Shown here one piece after another: positions 11,451 to 23,400 of a DNA stretch of 64,000 bases. Numbering within the stretch: position 1 is the stretch's first letter; every line of letters begins with the position of its first letter. Made by a program: the position numbers and the translations under genes. The stretch lies in NCBI GenBank assembly GCA_964036045.1, contig OZ038382.1, forward strand, positions 7,946,853-8,010,852. Direction: 5' to 3'. The notes under the pieces are model-generated. The model ran no database searches. It was given only the letters and a program-made list of their open reading frames with translations, and had not been told where the DNA came from. The stretch comes from Eutreptiella sp. 'Long Island Sound 2002' (Eukaryota; Euglenozoa; Euglenophyceae; Eutreptiales; Eutreptiaceae).

Positions 11451-14400
11451 GGTCGCGAAGTGGTCGTGAAGTGGTCGCGAAGTGGTCGCGAAGTGGTCGC
11501 GAAGTGGTCGCGAAGTGGTCGCGAAGTGGTCGCGAAGTGGTCGCAAAGTGGTCGCGAAGTGGTCGCGAAGTGGTCGCGAAGTGGTCGCGAAGTGGTCGCG
11601 AAGTGGTCGCGAAGTGGTGGCGAAGTGGTCGCGAAGTGGTCGCAAAGTGGTCGCGAAGTGGTCGCGAAGTGGTCGCGAAGTGGTCGCGAAGTGGTCGCGA
11701 AGTGGTCGCGAAGTGGTCGCGAAGTGGTCGCGAAGTGGTCGCGAAGTGGTCGCGAAGTGGTCGCGAAGTGGTCGCGAAGTGGTCGCGAAGTGGTCGCGAA
11801 GTGGTCGCGAAGTGGTCGCGAAGTGGTCGCGAAGTGGTCGCGAAGTGGTCGCGAAGTGGTCGCGAAGTGGTCGCAAAGTGGTCGCAAAGTGGTCGCGAAG
11901 TGGTCGCGAAGTGGTCGCGAAGTGGTCGTGAAGTGGTCGCGAAGTGGTCGCGAAGTGGTCGCGAAGTGGTCGCGAAGTGGTCGCGAAGTGGTCGCGAAGT
12001 GGTCGCGAAGTGGTCGCGAAGTGGTCGCGAAGTGGCCGCGAAGTGATCGCGAATTGGTGGCGAAGTGGTCGCGAAGTGGTCGCGAAGTGGTCGCGAAGTG
12101 GTCGCGAAGTGGTCGCGAAGTGGTCGCCAAGTGGTCGCGAAGTGGTCGCAAAGTGGTCGCAAAGTGGTCGCGAAGTGGTCGCGAAGTGGTCGCGAAGTGG
12201 TCGCGAAGTGGTCTCAATTGTCGCGAAGTGGTCGCGAAGTGGTCGCGAAGTGGTCGCGAAGTGGTCGCGAGGTGGTCGCGAAGTGGTCGCGAAGTGGTCG
12301 CGAAGTGGTCGCGAAGTGGCCGCCAAGTGGTCGCGAAGTGGTCGCGAAGTAGTCGCGAAGTGGTCGCGAAGTGGTCGCGAAGTGGTCGCGAAGCGGTCGC
12401 GAAGTGGTCGCGAAGTGGTCGCAATTGTAGCGAAGTGGTCGCGAAGTGGTCGCGAAGTGGTCGCGAAGTGGTCGCGAAGTGGTCGCGAAGTGGTCGCGAA
12501 GTGGTCGCGAAGTGGTCGCGAAGTGGTCGCTAAGTGGTCGCGAAGTGGCCGCGAAGTGGTCGCGAATTGGCCGCGAAGTGGTCGCAAAGTGGTCGCGAAG
12601 TGGTCGCGAAGTGGTCGCGAAGTGGTCGCGAAGTGGTCGCGAAGTGGTCGCGAAGTGGTCGCGAAGTGGTCGCGAAGTGGTCGCGAAGTGTTCGCGAAGT
12701 GGTCGCAAAGTGGTCGCGAAGTGGTCGGGAAGTGGTCGCGGAGTGATCGCGAAGTGGTCGCGAAGTGGTCGCGAAGTGGTCGGAATTGTAGCGAAGTGGT
12801 CGCGAACCGGTCGCGAAGTGGTCGCGAAGTGGTCGCGAAGTGGTCGCGAAGTGGTCGCGAAGTGGTCGCGAAGTGGTCGCGAAGTGGTCGCGAAGTGGTC
12901 GCTAAGTGGTCGTGAAGTGGCCGCGAAGTGGTCGCGAATTGGTCGCGAAGTGGTGGCGAGATGGTCGCGAAGTGGTCGCGAAGTGGTCGCAAAGTGGTCG
13001 CAAAGTGGTCGCGAAGTGGTCGCGAAGTGGTCGCGAAGTGGTCGCGAAGTGGTCTCAATTGTCGCGAAGTGGTCGCGAAGTGGTCGCGAAGTGGTCGCGA
13101 AGTGGTCGCGAGGTGGTCGCGAAGTGGTCGCGAAGTGGTCGCAAAGTGGTCGCGAACTGGTCGCGAAGTGGTCGCGAAGTGGTCGCGAAGTGGTCGCGAA
13201 GTGAACGCGAAGTGGTCGCGAAGTGGTCGCGAAGTGGTCGCGAAGTGGTCGCGAAGTGGTCGCGAAGTGGTCGCGAAGTGGTCGCGAAGTGGTCGCGAAG
13301 TGGTCGCGAAGTGGTCGCAAAGTGGTCGCGAAGTGGTCGCGAAGTGGTCGCGAAGTGGTCGCGAAGTGGTCGCGAAGTGGTCGCCATTGTCGCGAAGTGG
13401 TCGCGAAGTGGTCGCGAAGTGGTCGCGAAGTGGTCGCGAAGTGATCGCGAAGTGGTCGCGATTGTAGCGAAGTGGTCGCGAAGTGGTCGCGAAGTGGTCG
13501 CGAAGTGGTCGCGAAGTGGTCGCTAAGTGGTCGCGAAGTGGCCGCGAAGTGGTCGCGAATTGGTCGCGAAGTGGTGGCGAGATGGTCGCGAAGTGGTCGC
13601 GAAGTGGTCGCAAAGTGGTCGCAAAGTGGTCGCGAAGTGGTCGCGAAGTGGTCGCGAAGTGGTCGCGAAGTGGTCTCAATTGTCGCGAAGTGGTCGCGAA
13701 GTGGTCGCGAAGTGGTCGCGAAGTGGTCGCGAGGTGGTCGCGAAGTGGTCGCGAAGTGGTCGCAAAGTGGTCGCGAACTGGTCGCGAAGTGGTCGCGAAG
13801 TGGTCGCGAAGTGGTCGCGAAGTGAACGCGAAGTGGTCGCGAAGTGGTCGCGAAGTGGTCGCGAAGTGGTCGCGAAGTGGTCGCGAAGTGGTCGCGAAGT
13901 GGTCGCGAAGTGGTCGCGAAGTGGTCGCAAAGTGGTCGCGAAGTGGTCGCGAAGTGGTCGCGAAGTGGTCGCGAAGTGGTCGCGAAGTGGTCGCCATTGT
14001 CGCGAAGTGGTCGCGAAGTGGTCGCGAAGTGGTCGCGAAGTGGTCGCGAAGTGATCGCGAAGTGGTCGCGATTGTAGCGAAGTGGTCGCGAAGTGGTCGC
14101 CAAGTGGTCGCGAAGTGGTCGCGAAGTGGTCGCGAAGTGGTCGCGAAGTGGTCGCGAAGTGGTCGCGAAGTGGTCGCTAAGTGGTCGCGAAGTGGCCGCG
14201 AAGTGGTCGCGAATTGGTCGCGAAGTGGTCGCGAAGTGGTCGCGAAGTGGTCGCGAAGTGGTCGCAAAGTGGTCGCAAAGTGGTCGCGAAGTGGTCGCGA
14301 AGTGGTCGCGAAGTGGTCGCGAAGTGGTCGCGAAGTGGTCGCGAAGTGGTCGCGAAGTGGTCGCGAAGTGGTGGCGAAGTGGTCGCGAAGTGGTCGCAAA

Positions 14401-17400
14401 GTGGTCGCGAAGTGGTCGCGAAGTGGTCGCGAAGTGGTCGCGAAGTGGTCGCGAAGTGGTCGCGAAGTGGTCGCGAAGTGGTCGCGAAGTGGTCGCGAAG
14501 TGGTCGCGAAGTGGTCGCGAAGTGGTCGCGAAGTGGTCGCGAAGTGGTCGCGAAGTGGTCGCGAAGTGGTCGCGAAGTGGTCGCGAAGTGGTCGCGAAGT
14601 GGTCGCAAAGTGGTCGCGAAGTGGTCGCGAAGTGGTCGCGAAGTGGTCGCGAAGTGGTCGTGAAGTGGTCGCGAAGTGGTCGCGAAGTGGTCGCGAAGTG
14701 GTCGCGAAGTGGTCGCGAAGTGGTCGCGAAGTGGTCGCGAAGTGGTCGCGAAGTGGTCGCGAAGTGGCCGCGAAGTGATCGCGAATTGGTGGCGAAGTGG
14801 TCGCGAAGTGGTCGCGAAGTGGTCGCGAAGTGGTCGCGAAGTGGTCGCGAAGTGGTCGCCAAGTGGTCGCGAAGTGGTCGCAAAGTGGTCGCAAAGTGGT
14901 CGCGAAGTGGTCGCGAAGTGGTCGCGAAGTGGTCGCGAAGTGGTCTCAATTGTCGCGAAGTGGTCGCGAAGTGGTCGCGAAGTGGTCGCGAAGTGGTCGC
15001 GAGGTGGTCGCGAAGTGGTCGCGAAGTGGTCGCGAAGTGGTCGCGAAGTGGCCGCCAAGTGGTCGCGAAGTGGTCGCGAAGTAGTCGCGAAGTGGTCGCG
15101 AAGTGGTCGCGAAGTGGTCGCGAAGCGGTCGCGAAGTGGTCGCGAAGTGGTCGCAATTGTAGCGAAGTGGTCGCGAAGTGGTCGCGAAGTGGTCGCGAAG
15201 TGGTCGCGAAGTGGTCGCGAAGTGGTCGCGAAGTGGTCGCGAAGTGGTCGCGAAGTGGTCGCTAAGTGGTCGCGAAGTGGCCGCGAAGTGGTCGCGAATT
15301 GGCCGCGAAGTGGTCGCAAAGTGGTCGCGAAGTGGTCGCGAAGTGGTCGCGAAGTGGTCGCGAAGTGGTCGCGAAGTGGTCGCGAAGTGGTCGCGAAGTG
15401 GTCGCGAAGTGGTCGCGAAGTGTTCGCGAAGTGGTCGCAAAGTGGTCGCGAAGTGGTCGCGAAGTGGTCGCGGAGTGATCGCGAAGTGGTCGCGAAGTGG
15501 TCGCGAAGTGGTCGGAATTGTAGCGAAGTGGTCGCGAACCGGTCGCGAAGTGGTCGCGAAGTGGTCGCGAAGTGGTCGCGAAGTGGTCGCGAAGTGGTCG
15601 CGAAGTGGTCGCGAAGTGGTCGCGAAGTGGTCGCTAAGTGGTCGCGAAGTGGCCGCGAAGTGGTCGCGAATTGGTCGCGAAGTGGTGGCGAGATGGTCGC
15701 GAAGTGGTCGCGAAGTGGTCGCAAAGTGGTCGCAAAGTGGTCGCGAAGTGGTCGCGAAGTGGTCGCGAAGTGGTCGCGAAGTGGTCTCAATTGTCGCGAA
15801 GTGGTCGCGAAGTGGTCGCGAAGTGGTCGCGAAGTGGTCGCGAGGTGGTCGCGAAGTGGTCGCGAAGTGGTCGCAAAGTGGTCGCGAACTGGTCGCGAAG
15901 TGGTCGCGAAGTGGTCGCGAAGTGGTCGCGAAGTGAACGCGAAGTGGTCGCGAAGTGGTCGCGAAGTGGTCGCGAAGTGGTCGCGAAGTGGTCGCGAAGT
16001 GGTCGCGAAGTGGTCGCGAAGTGGTCGCGAAGTGGTCGCAAAGTGGTCGCGAAGTGGTCGCGAAGTGGTCGCGAAGTGGTCGCGAAGTGGTCGCGAAGTG
16101 GTCGCCATTGTCGCGAAGTGGTCGCGAAGTGGTCGCGAAGTGGTCGCGAAGTGGTCGCGAAGTGATCGCGAAGTGGTCGCGATTGTAGCGAAGTGGTCGC
16201 GAAGTGGTCGCGAAGTGGTCGCGAAGTGGTCGCGAAGTGGTCGCTAAGTGGTCGCGAAGTGGCCGCGAAGTGGTCGCGAATTGGTCGCGAAGTGGTGGCG
16301 AGATGGTCGCGAAGTGGTCGCGAAGTGGTCGCAAAGTGGTCGCAAAGTGGTCGCGAAGTGGTCGCGAAGTGGTCGCGAAGTGGTCGCGAAGTGGTCTCAA
16401 TTGTCGCGAAGTGGTCGCGAAGTGGTCGCGAAGTGGTCGCGAAGTGGTCGCGAGGTGGTCGCGAAGTGGTCGCGAAGTGGTCGCAAAGTGGTCGCGAACT
16501 GGTCGCGAAGTGGTCGCGAAGTGGTCGCGAAGTGGTCGCGAAGTGAACGCGAAGTGGTCGCGAAGTGGTCGCGAAGTGGTCGCGAAGTGGTCGCGAAGTG
16601 GTCGCGAAGTGGTCGCGAAGTGGTCGCGAAGTGGTCGCGAAGTGGTCGCAAAGTGGTCGCGAAGTGGTCGCGAAGTGGTCGCGAAGTGGTCGCGAAGTGG
16701 TCGCGAAGTGGTCGCCATTGTCGCGAAGTGGTCGCGAAGTGGTCGCGAAGTGGTCGCGAAGTGGTCGCGAAGTGATCGCGAAGTGGTCGCGATTGTAGCG
16801 AAGTGGTCGCGAAGTGGTCGCCAAGTGGTCGCGAAGTGGTCGCGAAGTGGTCGCGAAGTGGTCGCGAAGTGGTCGCGAAGTGGTCGCTAAGTGGTCGCGA
16901 AGTGGCCGCGAAGTGGTCGCGAATTGGTCGCGAAGTGGTCGCGAAGTGGTCGCGAAGTGGTCGCGAAGTGGTCGCAAAGTGGTCGCAAAGTGGTCGCGAA
17001 GTGGTCGCGAAGTGGTCGCGAAGTGGACGCAAAGTGGTCTCAATTGTCGCGAGGTGGTCGCAAAGTGGTCGCGAAGTGGTCGCGAAGTGGTCGCGAAGTC
17101 GTCGCGAAGTGGTCGCGAAGTGGTCGCGAAGTGGTCGCGAAGTGGTCGCGAAGTGGTCGCAAAGTGGTGGGGAAGTGGTCGCGAAGTGGTCGCGAACTGG
17201 TCGCGAAGTGGTCGCGAAGTGGTCGCGAAGTGGTCGCGAAGTGAACGCGAAGTGGTCGCGAAGTGGTCGCGAAGTGGTCGCGAAGTGGTCGCGAAGTGGT
17301 CGCGAAGTGGTCGCGAAGTGGTCGCGAAGTGGTCGCGAAGTGGTCGCGAAGTGGTCGCAAAGTGGTCGCGAAGTGGTCGCGAAGTGGTCGCGAAGTGGTC

Positions 17401-20400
17401 GCCATTGTCGCGAAGTGGTCGCGAAGTGGTCGCGAAGTGGTCGCGAAGTGGTCGCGAAGTGATCGCGAAGTGGTCGCGAAGTGGTCGCGAAGTGGTCGCA
17501 ATTGTAGCGAAGTGGTCGCGAACTGGTCGCGAAGTGGTCGCGAAGTGGTCGCGAAGTGGTCGCGAAGTGGTCGCGAAGTGGTCGCGAAGTGGTCGCTAAG
17601 TGGTCGCGAAGTGGCCGCGAAGTGGTCGCGAATTGGTCGCGAAGTGGTCGCGAAGTGGTCGCGAAGTGGTCGCGAAGTGGTCGCGAAGTGGTCGCGAAGT
17701 GGTCGCGAAGTGGTCGCGAAGTGGTCGCGAAGTGGTCGCGAAGTGGTCGCGAAGTGTTCGCGAAGTGGTCGCGAAGTGGCCGCGAAGTGGTCGCGAAGTG
17801 GTCGCGAAGTGGTCGCGAAGTGGTCGCGAAGTGGTCGCGAAGTGGTCGCGAAGTGGTCGCGAAGTGGTCGCGAAGTGGTCGCAATTGTCGCGAAGTGGTC
17901 GCGAGGTGGTCGCGAAGTGGTCGCGGAGTGGTCGCGAAGTGGTCGCGAAGTGGTCGCGAAGTGGTCGCGAAGTGGTCGCGAAGTGGTCGCGAAGTGGTCG
18001 CGAAGTGGTCGCAATTGTCGCGAAGTGGTCGCGAGGTGGTCGCGAAGTGGTCGCGGAGTGGTCGCGAAGTGGTCGCGAACTGGTCGCGAAGTGGTCGCGA
18101 AGTGGTCGCGAAGTGGTCGCGAAGTGGTCGCGAAGTGGTCGCGAAGTGGTCGCGAAGTGGTCGCGAAGTGGTCGCTAAGTGGTCGCGAAGTGGCCGCGAA
18201 GTGGTCGCGAATTGGTCGCGAAGTGGTCGCGAAGTGGTCGCGAAGTGGTCGCGAAGTGGTCGCGAAGTGGTCGCGAAGTGGTCGCGAAGTGTTCGCGAAG
18301 TGGTCGCGAAGTGGCCGCGAAGTGGTCGCGAAGTGGTCGCGAAGTGGTCGCGAAGTGGTCGCGAAGTGGTCGCGAAGTGGTCGCGAAGTGGTCGCGAAGT
18401 GGTCGCGAAGTGGTCGCAATTGTCGCGAAGTGGTCGCGAGGTGGTCGCGAAGTGGTCGCGGAGTGGTCGCGAAGTGGTCGCGAAGTGGTCGCGAAGTGGT
18501 CGCGAAGTGGTCGCGAAGTGGTCGCAAAGTGGTCGCAAAGTGGTCGCGAAGTGGTCGCAAAGTGGTCGCGAAGTGGTCGCGAGGTGGTCGCGAAGTGGCC
18601 GCGAAGTGGTCGCGAAGTGGTCGCGAACTGGTCGCGAAGTGGTCGCCAAGTGGTCGCGAAGTGGTCGCGAAGTGGTCGCGAAGTGGTGGCGAAGTGGTCG
18701 CGAAGTGGTCGCAAAGTGGTCGCGAAGTGGTCGCGAAGTGGTCGCGAAGTGGTCGCGAAGTGGTCGCGAAGTGGTGGCGAAGTGGTCGCGAGGTGGTCGC
18801 GAAGTGGTCGCGAAGTGGTCGCGAAGTGGTCGCGAAGTGGTCGCGAAGTGGTCGCGAAGTGGTCGCGAAGTGGTCGCGAAGTTGCCGCGAAGTGGTCGCG
18901 AAGTGGTCGCGAAGTGGTCGCGAAGTGGTCGCGAAGTGGTCGCGAAGTGGTCGCGAAGCGGTCGCGAAGTGGTCGCGAAGTGGTCGCGAAGGGGTCGCGA
19001 AGTGGTCGCGAAGTGGTCGCGAAGTGGTCGCGAAGTGGTCGCGAAGTGGTCGCGAAGTGGTCGCGAAGTGGTCGCGAAGTGGTCGCGAAGTGGCCGCCAA
19101 GTGGTCGCGAAGTGGTCGCGAAGTAGTCGCGAAGTGGTCGCGAAGTGGTCCCGAAGTGGTCGCGAAGCGGTCGCGAAGTGGTCGCGAAATGGTCGCAATT
19201 GTAGCGAAGTGGTCGCGAAGTGGTCGCGAAGTGGTCGCGAAGTGGTCGCGAAGTGGTCGCGAAGTGGTCGCGAAGTGGTCGCGAAGTGGTCGCGAAGTGT
19301 TCGCGAAGTGGTCGCGAAGTGGCCGCGAAGTGGTCGCGAAGTGGTCGCGAAGTGGTCGCGAAGTGGTCGCGAAGTGGTCGCGAAGTGGTCGCGAAGTGGT
19401 CGCGAAGTGGTCGCGAAGTGGTCGCAATTGTCGCGAAGTGGTCGCGAGGTGGTCGCGAAGTGGTCGCGGAGTGGTCGCGAAGTGGTCGCGAAGTGGTCGC
19501 GAAGTGGTCGCGAAGTGGTCGCGAAGTGGTCGCAAAGTGGTCGCAAAGTGGTCGCGAAGTGGTCGCAAAGTGGTCGCGAAGTGGTCGCGAGGTGGTCGCG
19601 AAGTGGCCGCGAAGTGGTCGCGAAGTGGTCGCGAACTGGTCGCGAAGTGGTCGCCAAGTGGTCGCGAAGTGGTCGCGAAGTGGTCGCGAAGTGGTGGCGA
19701 AGTGGTCGCGAAGTGGTCGCAAAGTGGTCGCGAAGTGGTCGCGAAGTGGTCGCGAAGTGGTCGCGAAGTGGTCGCGAAGTGGTGGCGAAGTGGTCGCGAG
19801 GTGGTCGCGAAGTGGTCGCGAAGTGGTCGCGAAGTGGTCGCGAAGTGGTCGCGAAGTGGTCGCGAAGTGGTCGCGAAGTGGTCGCGAAGTTGCCGCGAAG
19901 TGGTCGCGAAGTGGTCGCGAAGTGGTCGCGAAGTGGTCGCGAAGTGGTCGCGAAGTGGTCGCGAAGCGGTCGCGAAGTGGTCGCGAAGTGGTCGCGAAGG
20001 GGTCGCGAAGTGGTCGCGAAGTGGTCGCGAAGTGGTCGCGAAGTGGTCGCGAAGTGGTCGCGAAGTGGTCGCGAAGTGGTCGCGAAGTGGTCGCGAAGTG
20101 GCCGCCAAGTGGTCGCGAAGTGGTCGCGAAGTAGTCGCGAAGTGGTCGCGAAGTGGTCCCGAAGTGGTCGCGAAGCGGTCGCGAAGTGGTCGCGAAATGG
20201 TCGCAATTGTAGCGAAGTGGTCGCGAAGTGGTCGCGAAGTGGTCGCGAAGTGGTCGCGAAGTGGTCGCGAAGTGGTCGCGAAGTGGTCGCGAAGTGGTCG
20301 CGAAGTGGTCGCTAAGTGGTCGCGAAGTGGACGCGAAGTGGTCGCGAATTGGCCGCGAAGTGGTCGCAAAGTGGTCGCGAAGTGGTCGCGAAGTGGTCGC

Positions 20401-23400
20401 GAAGTGGTCGCGAAGTGGTCGCGAAGTGGTCGCGAAGTGGTCGCGAAGTGGTCGCGAAGTGGTCGCGAAGTGTTCGCGAAGTGGTCGCAAAGTGGTCGCG
20501 AAGTGGTCGCGAAGTGGTCGCGAAGTGATCGCGAAGTGGTCGCGAAGTGGTCGCGAAGTGGTCGGAATTGTAGCGAAGTGGTCGCGAACCGGTCGCGAAG
20601 TGGTCGCGAAGTGGTCGCGAAGTGGTCGCGAAGTGGTCGCGAAGTGGTCGCGAAGTGGTCGCGAAGTGGTCGCGAAGTGGTCGCTAAGTGGTCGCGAAGT
20701 GGCCGCGAAGTGGTCGCGAATTGGTCGCGAAGTGGTGGCGAGATGGTCGCGAAGTGGTCGCGAAGTGGTCGCAAAGTGGTCGCAAAGTGGTCGCGAAGTG
20801 GTCGCGAAGTGGTCGCGAAGTGGTCGCGAAGTGGTCTCAATTGTCGCGAAGTGGTCGCGAAGTGGTCGCGAAGTGGTCGCGAAGTGGTCGCGAGGTGGTC
20901 GCGAAGTGGTCGCGAAGTGGTCGCGAAGTGGTCGCGAACTGGTCGCGAAGTGGTCGCGAAGTGGTCGCGAAGTGGTCGCGAAGTGAACGCGAAGTGGTCG
21001 CGAAGTGGTCGCGAAGTGGTCGCGAAGTGGTCGCGAAGTGGTCGCGAAGTGGTCGCGAAGTGGTCGCGAAGTGGTCGCGAAGTGGTCGCGAAGTGGTCGC
21101 GAAGTGGTCGCCATTGTCGCGAAGTGGTCGCGAAGTGGTCGCGAATCGGTCGCGAAGTGGTCGCGAAGTGATCGCGAAGTGGTCGCAATTGTAGCGAAGT
21201 GGTCGCGAAGTGGTCGCGAAGTGGTCGCGAAGTGGTCGCGAAGTGGTCGCGAAGTGGTCGCGAAGTGGTCGCGAAGTGGTCGCGAAGTGGTCGCGAAGTG
21301 GTCGCGAAGTGGTCGCGAAGTGGTCGCGAAGTGGTCGCGAAGTGGTCGCGAAGTGGTCGCGAAGTGGTCGCGAAGTGGTCGCGAAGTGGTCGCGAAGTGG
21401 TCGCGAAGTGGTCGCGAAGTGATCGCGAAGTGGTCGCAATTGTAGCGAAGTGGTCGCGAAGTGGTCGCGAAGTGGTCGCGAAGTGGTCGCAAAGTGGTCG
21501 CGAAGTGGTCGCGAAGTGGTCGCGAAGTGGTCGCGAAGTGGTCTCAATTGTCGCGAAGTGGTCGCGAAGTGGTCGCGAAGTGGTCGCGAAGTGGTCGCGA
21601 GGTGGTCGCGAAGTAGTCGCGAAGTGGTCGCGAAGTGGTCGCGAACTGGTCGCGAAGTGGTCGCGAAGTGGTCGCGAAGTGGTCGCGAAGTGAACGCGAA
21701 GTGGTCGCGAAGTGGTCGCGAAGTGGTCGCGAAGTGGTCGCGAAGTGGTCGCGAAGTGGTCGCGAAGTGGTCGCGAAGTGGTCGCGAAGTGGTCGCCAAG
21801 TGGTCGCTAAGTGGTCGCGAAGTGGCCGCGAAGTGGTCGCGAAGTGGTCGCGAAGTGGTCGCGAAGTGGTCGCGAAGTGGTTGCGAAGTGGTCGCGAAGT
21901 GGTCGCGAAGTGGTCGCGAAGTGGTCGCGAAGTGGTCGCGAAGTGGTCGCGAAGTGGTCGCGAAGTGGTCGCGAAGTGGTCGCAATCGTCGCGAAGTGGT
22001 CGCGAAGTGGTCGCGAAGTGGTCGCGAAGTGGTCGCGAAGTGGTCGCGAAGTGGTCGCGAAGTGGTCGCGAAGTGGTCGCCAAGTGGTCGCGAAGTGGTC
22101 GCCAAATGGTCGCGAATTGGTCGTGAAGTGGTCGCGAAGTGGTCGCGAAGTGGTCGCGAAGTGGTCGCGAAGTGGTCGCGAAGTGGTCGCAAAGTGGTCG
22201 CAAAGTGGTCGCGAAGTGGTCGCGAAGTGGTCGCGAAGTGGTCGCGAGGTGGTCGCGAAGTGGTCGCGAAGTGGTCGCGAAGTGGTCGCGAGGTGGTCGC
22301 GAAGTGGTCGCGAAGTGGTCGCGAAGTGGTCTCAATTGTCGCGAAGTGGTCGCGAAGTGGTCGCGAAGTGGTCGCGAAGTGGTCGCGAGGTGGTCGCGAA
22401 GTGGTCGCGAAGTGGTCGCGAAGTGGTCTCAATTGTCGCGAAGTGGTCGCGAAGTGGTCGCGAAGTGGTCGCGAAGTGGTCGCGAGGTGGTCGCGAAGTG
22501 GTCGCGAAGTGGTCGCGAAGTGGTCGCGAACTGGTCGCGAAGTGGTCGCGAAGTGGTCGCGAAGTGGTCGCGAAGTGAACGCGAAGTGGTCGCGAAGTGG
22601 TCGCGAAGTGGTCGCGAAGTGGTCGCGAAGTGGTCGCGAAGTGGTCGCGAAGTGGTCGCGAAGTGGTCGCGAAGTGGTCGCGAAGTGGTCGCAAAGTGGT
22701 CGCGAAGTGGTCGCGAAGTGGTCGCGAAGTGGTCGCGAAGTGGTCGCTAAGTGGTCGCGAAGTGGCCGCGAAGTGGTCGCGAAGTGGTCGCGAAGTGGTC
22801 GCGAAGTGGTCGCGAAGTGGTTGCGAAGTGGTCGCGAAGTGGTCGCGAAGTGGTCGCGAAGTGGTCGCGAAGTGGTCGCGAAGTGGTCGCGAAGTGGTCG
22901 CGAAGTGGTCGCAATCGTCGCGAAGTGGTCGCGAAGTGGTCGCGAAGTGGTCGCGAAGTGGTCGCGAAGTGGTCGCGAAGTGGTCGCGAAGTGGTCGCGA
23001 AGTGGTCGCGAAGTGGTCGCCAAGTGGTCGCGAAGTGGTCGCCAAATGGTCGCGAATTGGTCGTGAAGTGGTCGCGAAGTGGTCGCGAAGTGGTCGCGAA
23101 GTGGTCGCGAAGTGGTCGCGAAGTGGTCGCAAAGTGGTCGCAAAGTGGTCGCGAAGTGGTCGCGAAGTGGTCGCGAAGTGGTCGCGAGGTGGTCGCGAAG
23201 TGGTCGCGAAGTGGTCGCGAAGTGGTCGCGAGGTGGTCGCGAAGTGGTCGCGAAGTGGTCGCGAAGTGGTCTCAATTGTCGCGAAGTGGTCGCGAAGTGG
23301 TCGCGAAGTGGTCGCGAAGTGGTCGCGAAGTGGTCGCGAAGTGGTCGCGAAGTGGTCGCAATCGTCGCGAAGTGGTCGCGAAGTGGTCGCGAAGTGGTCG

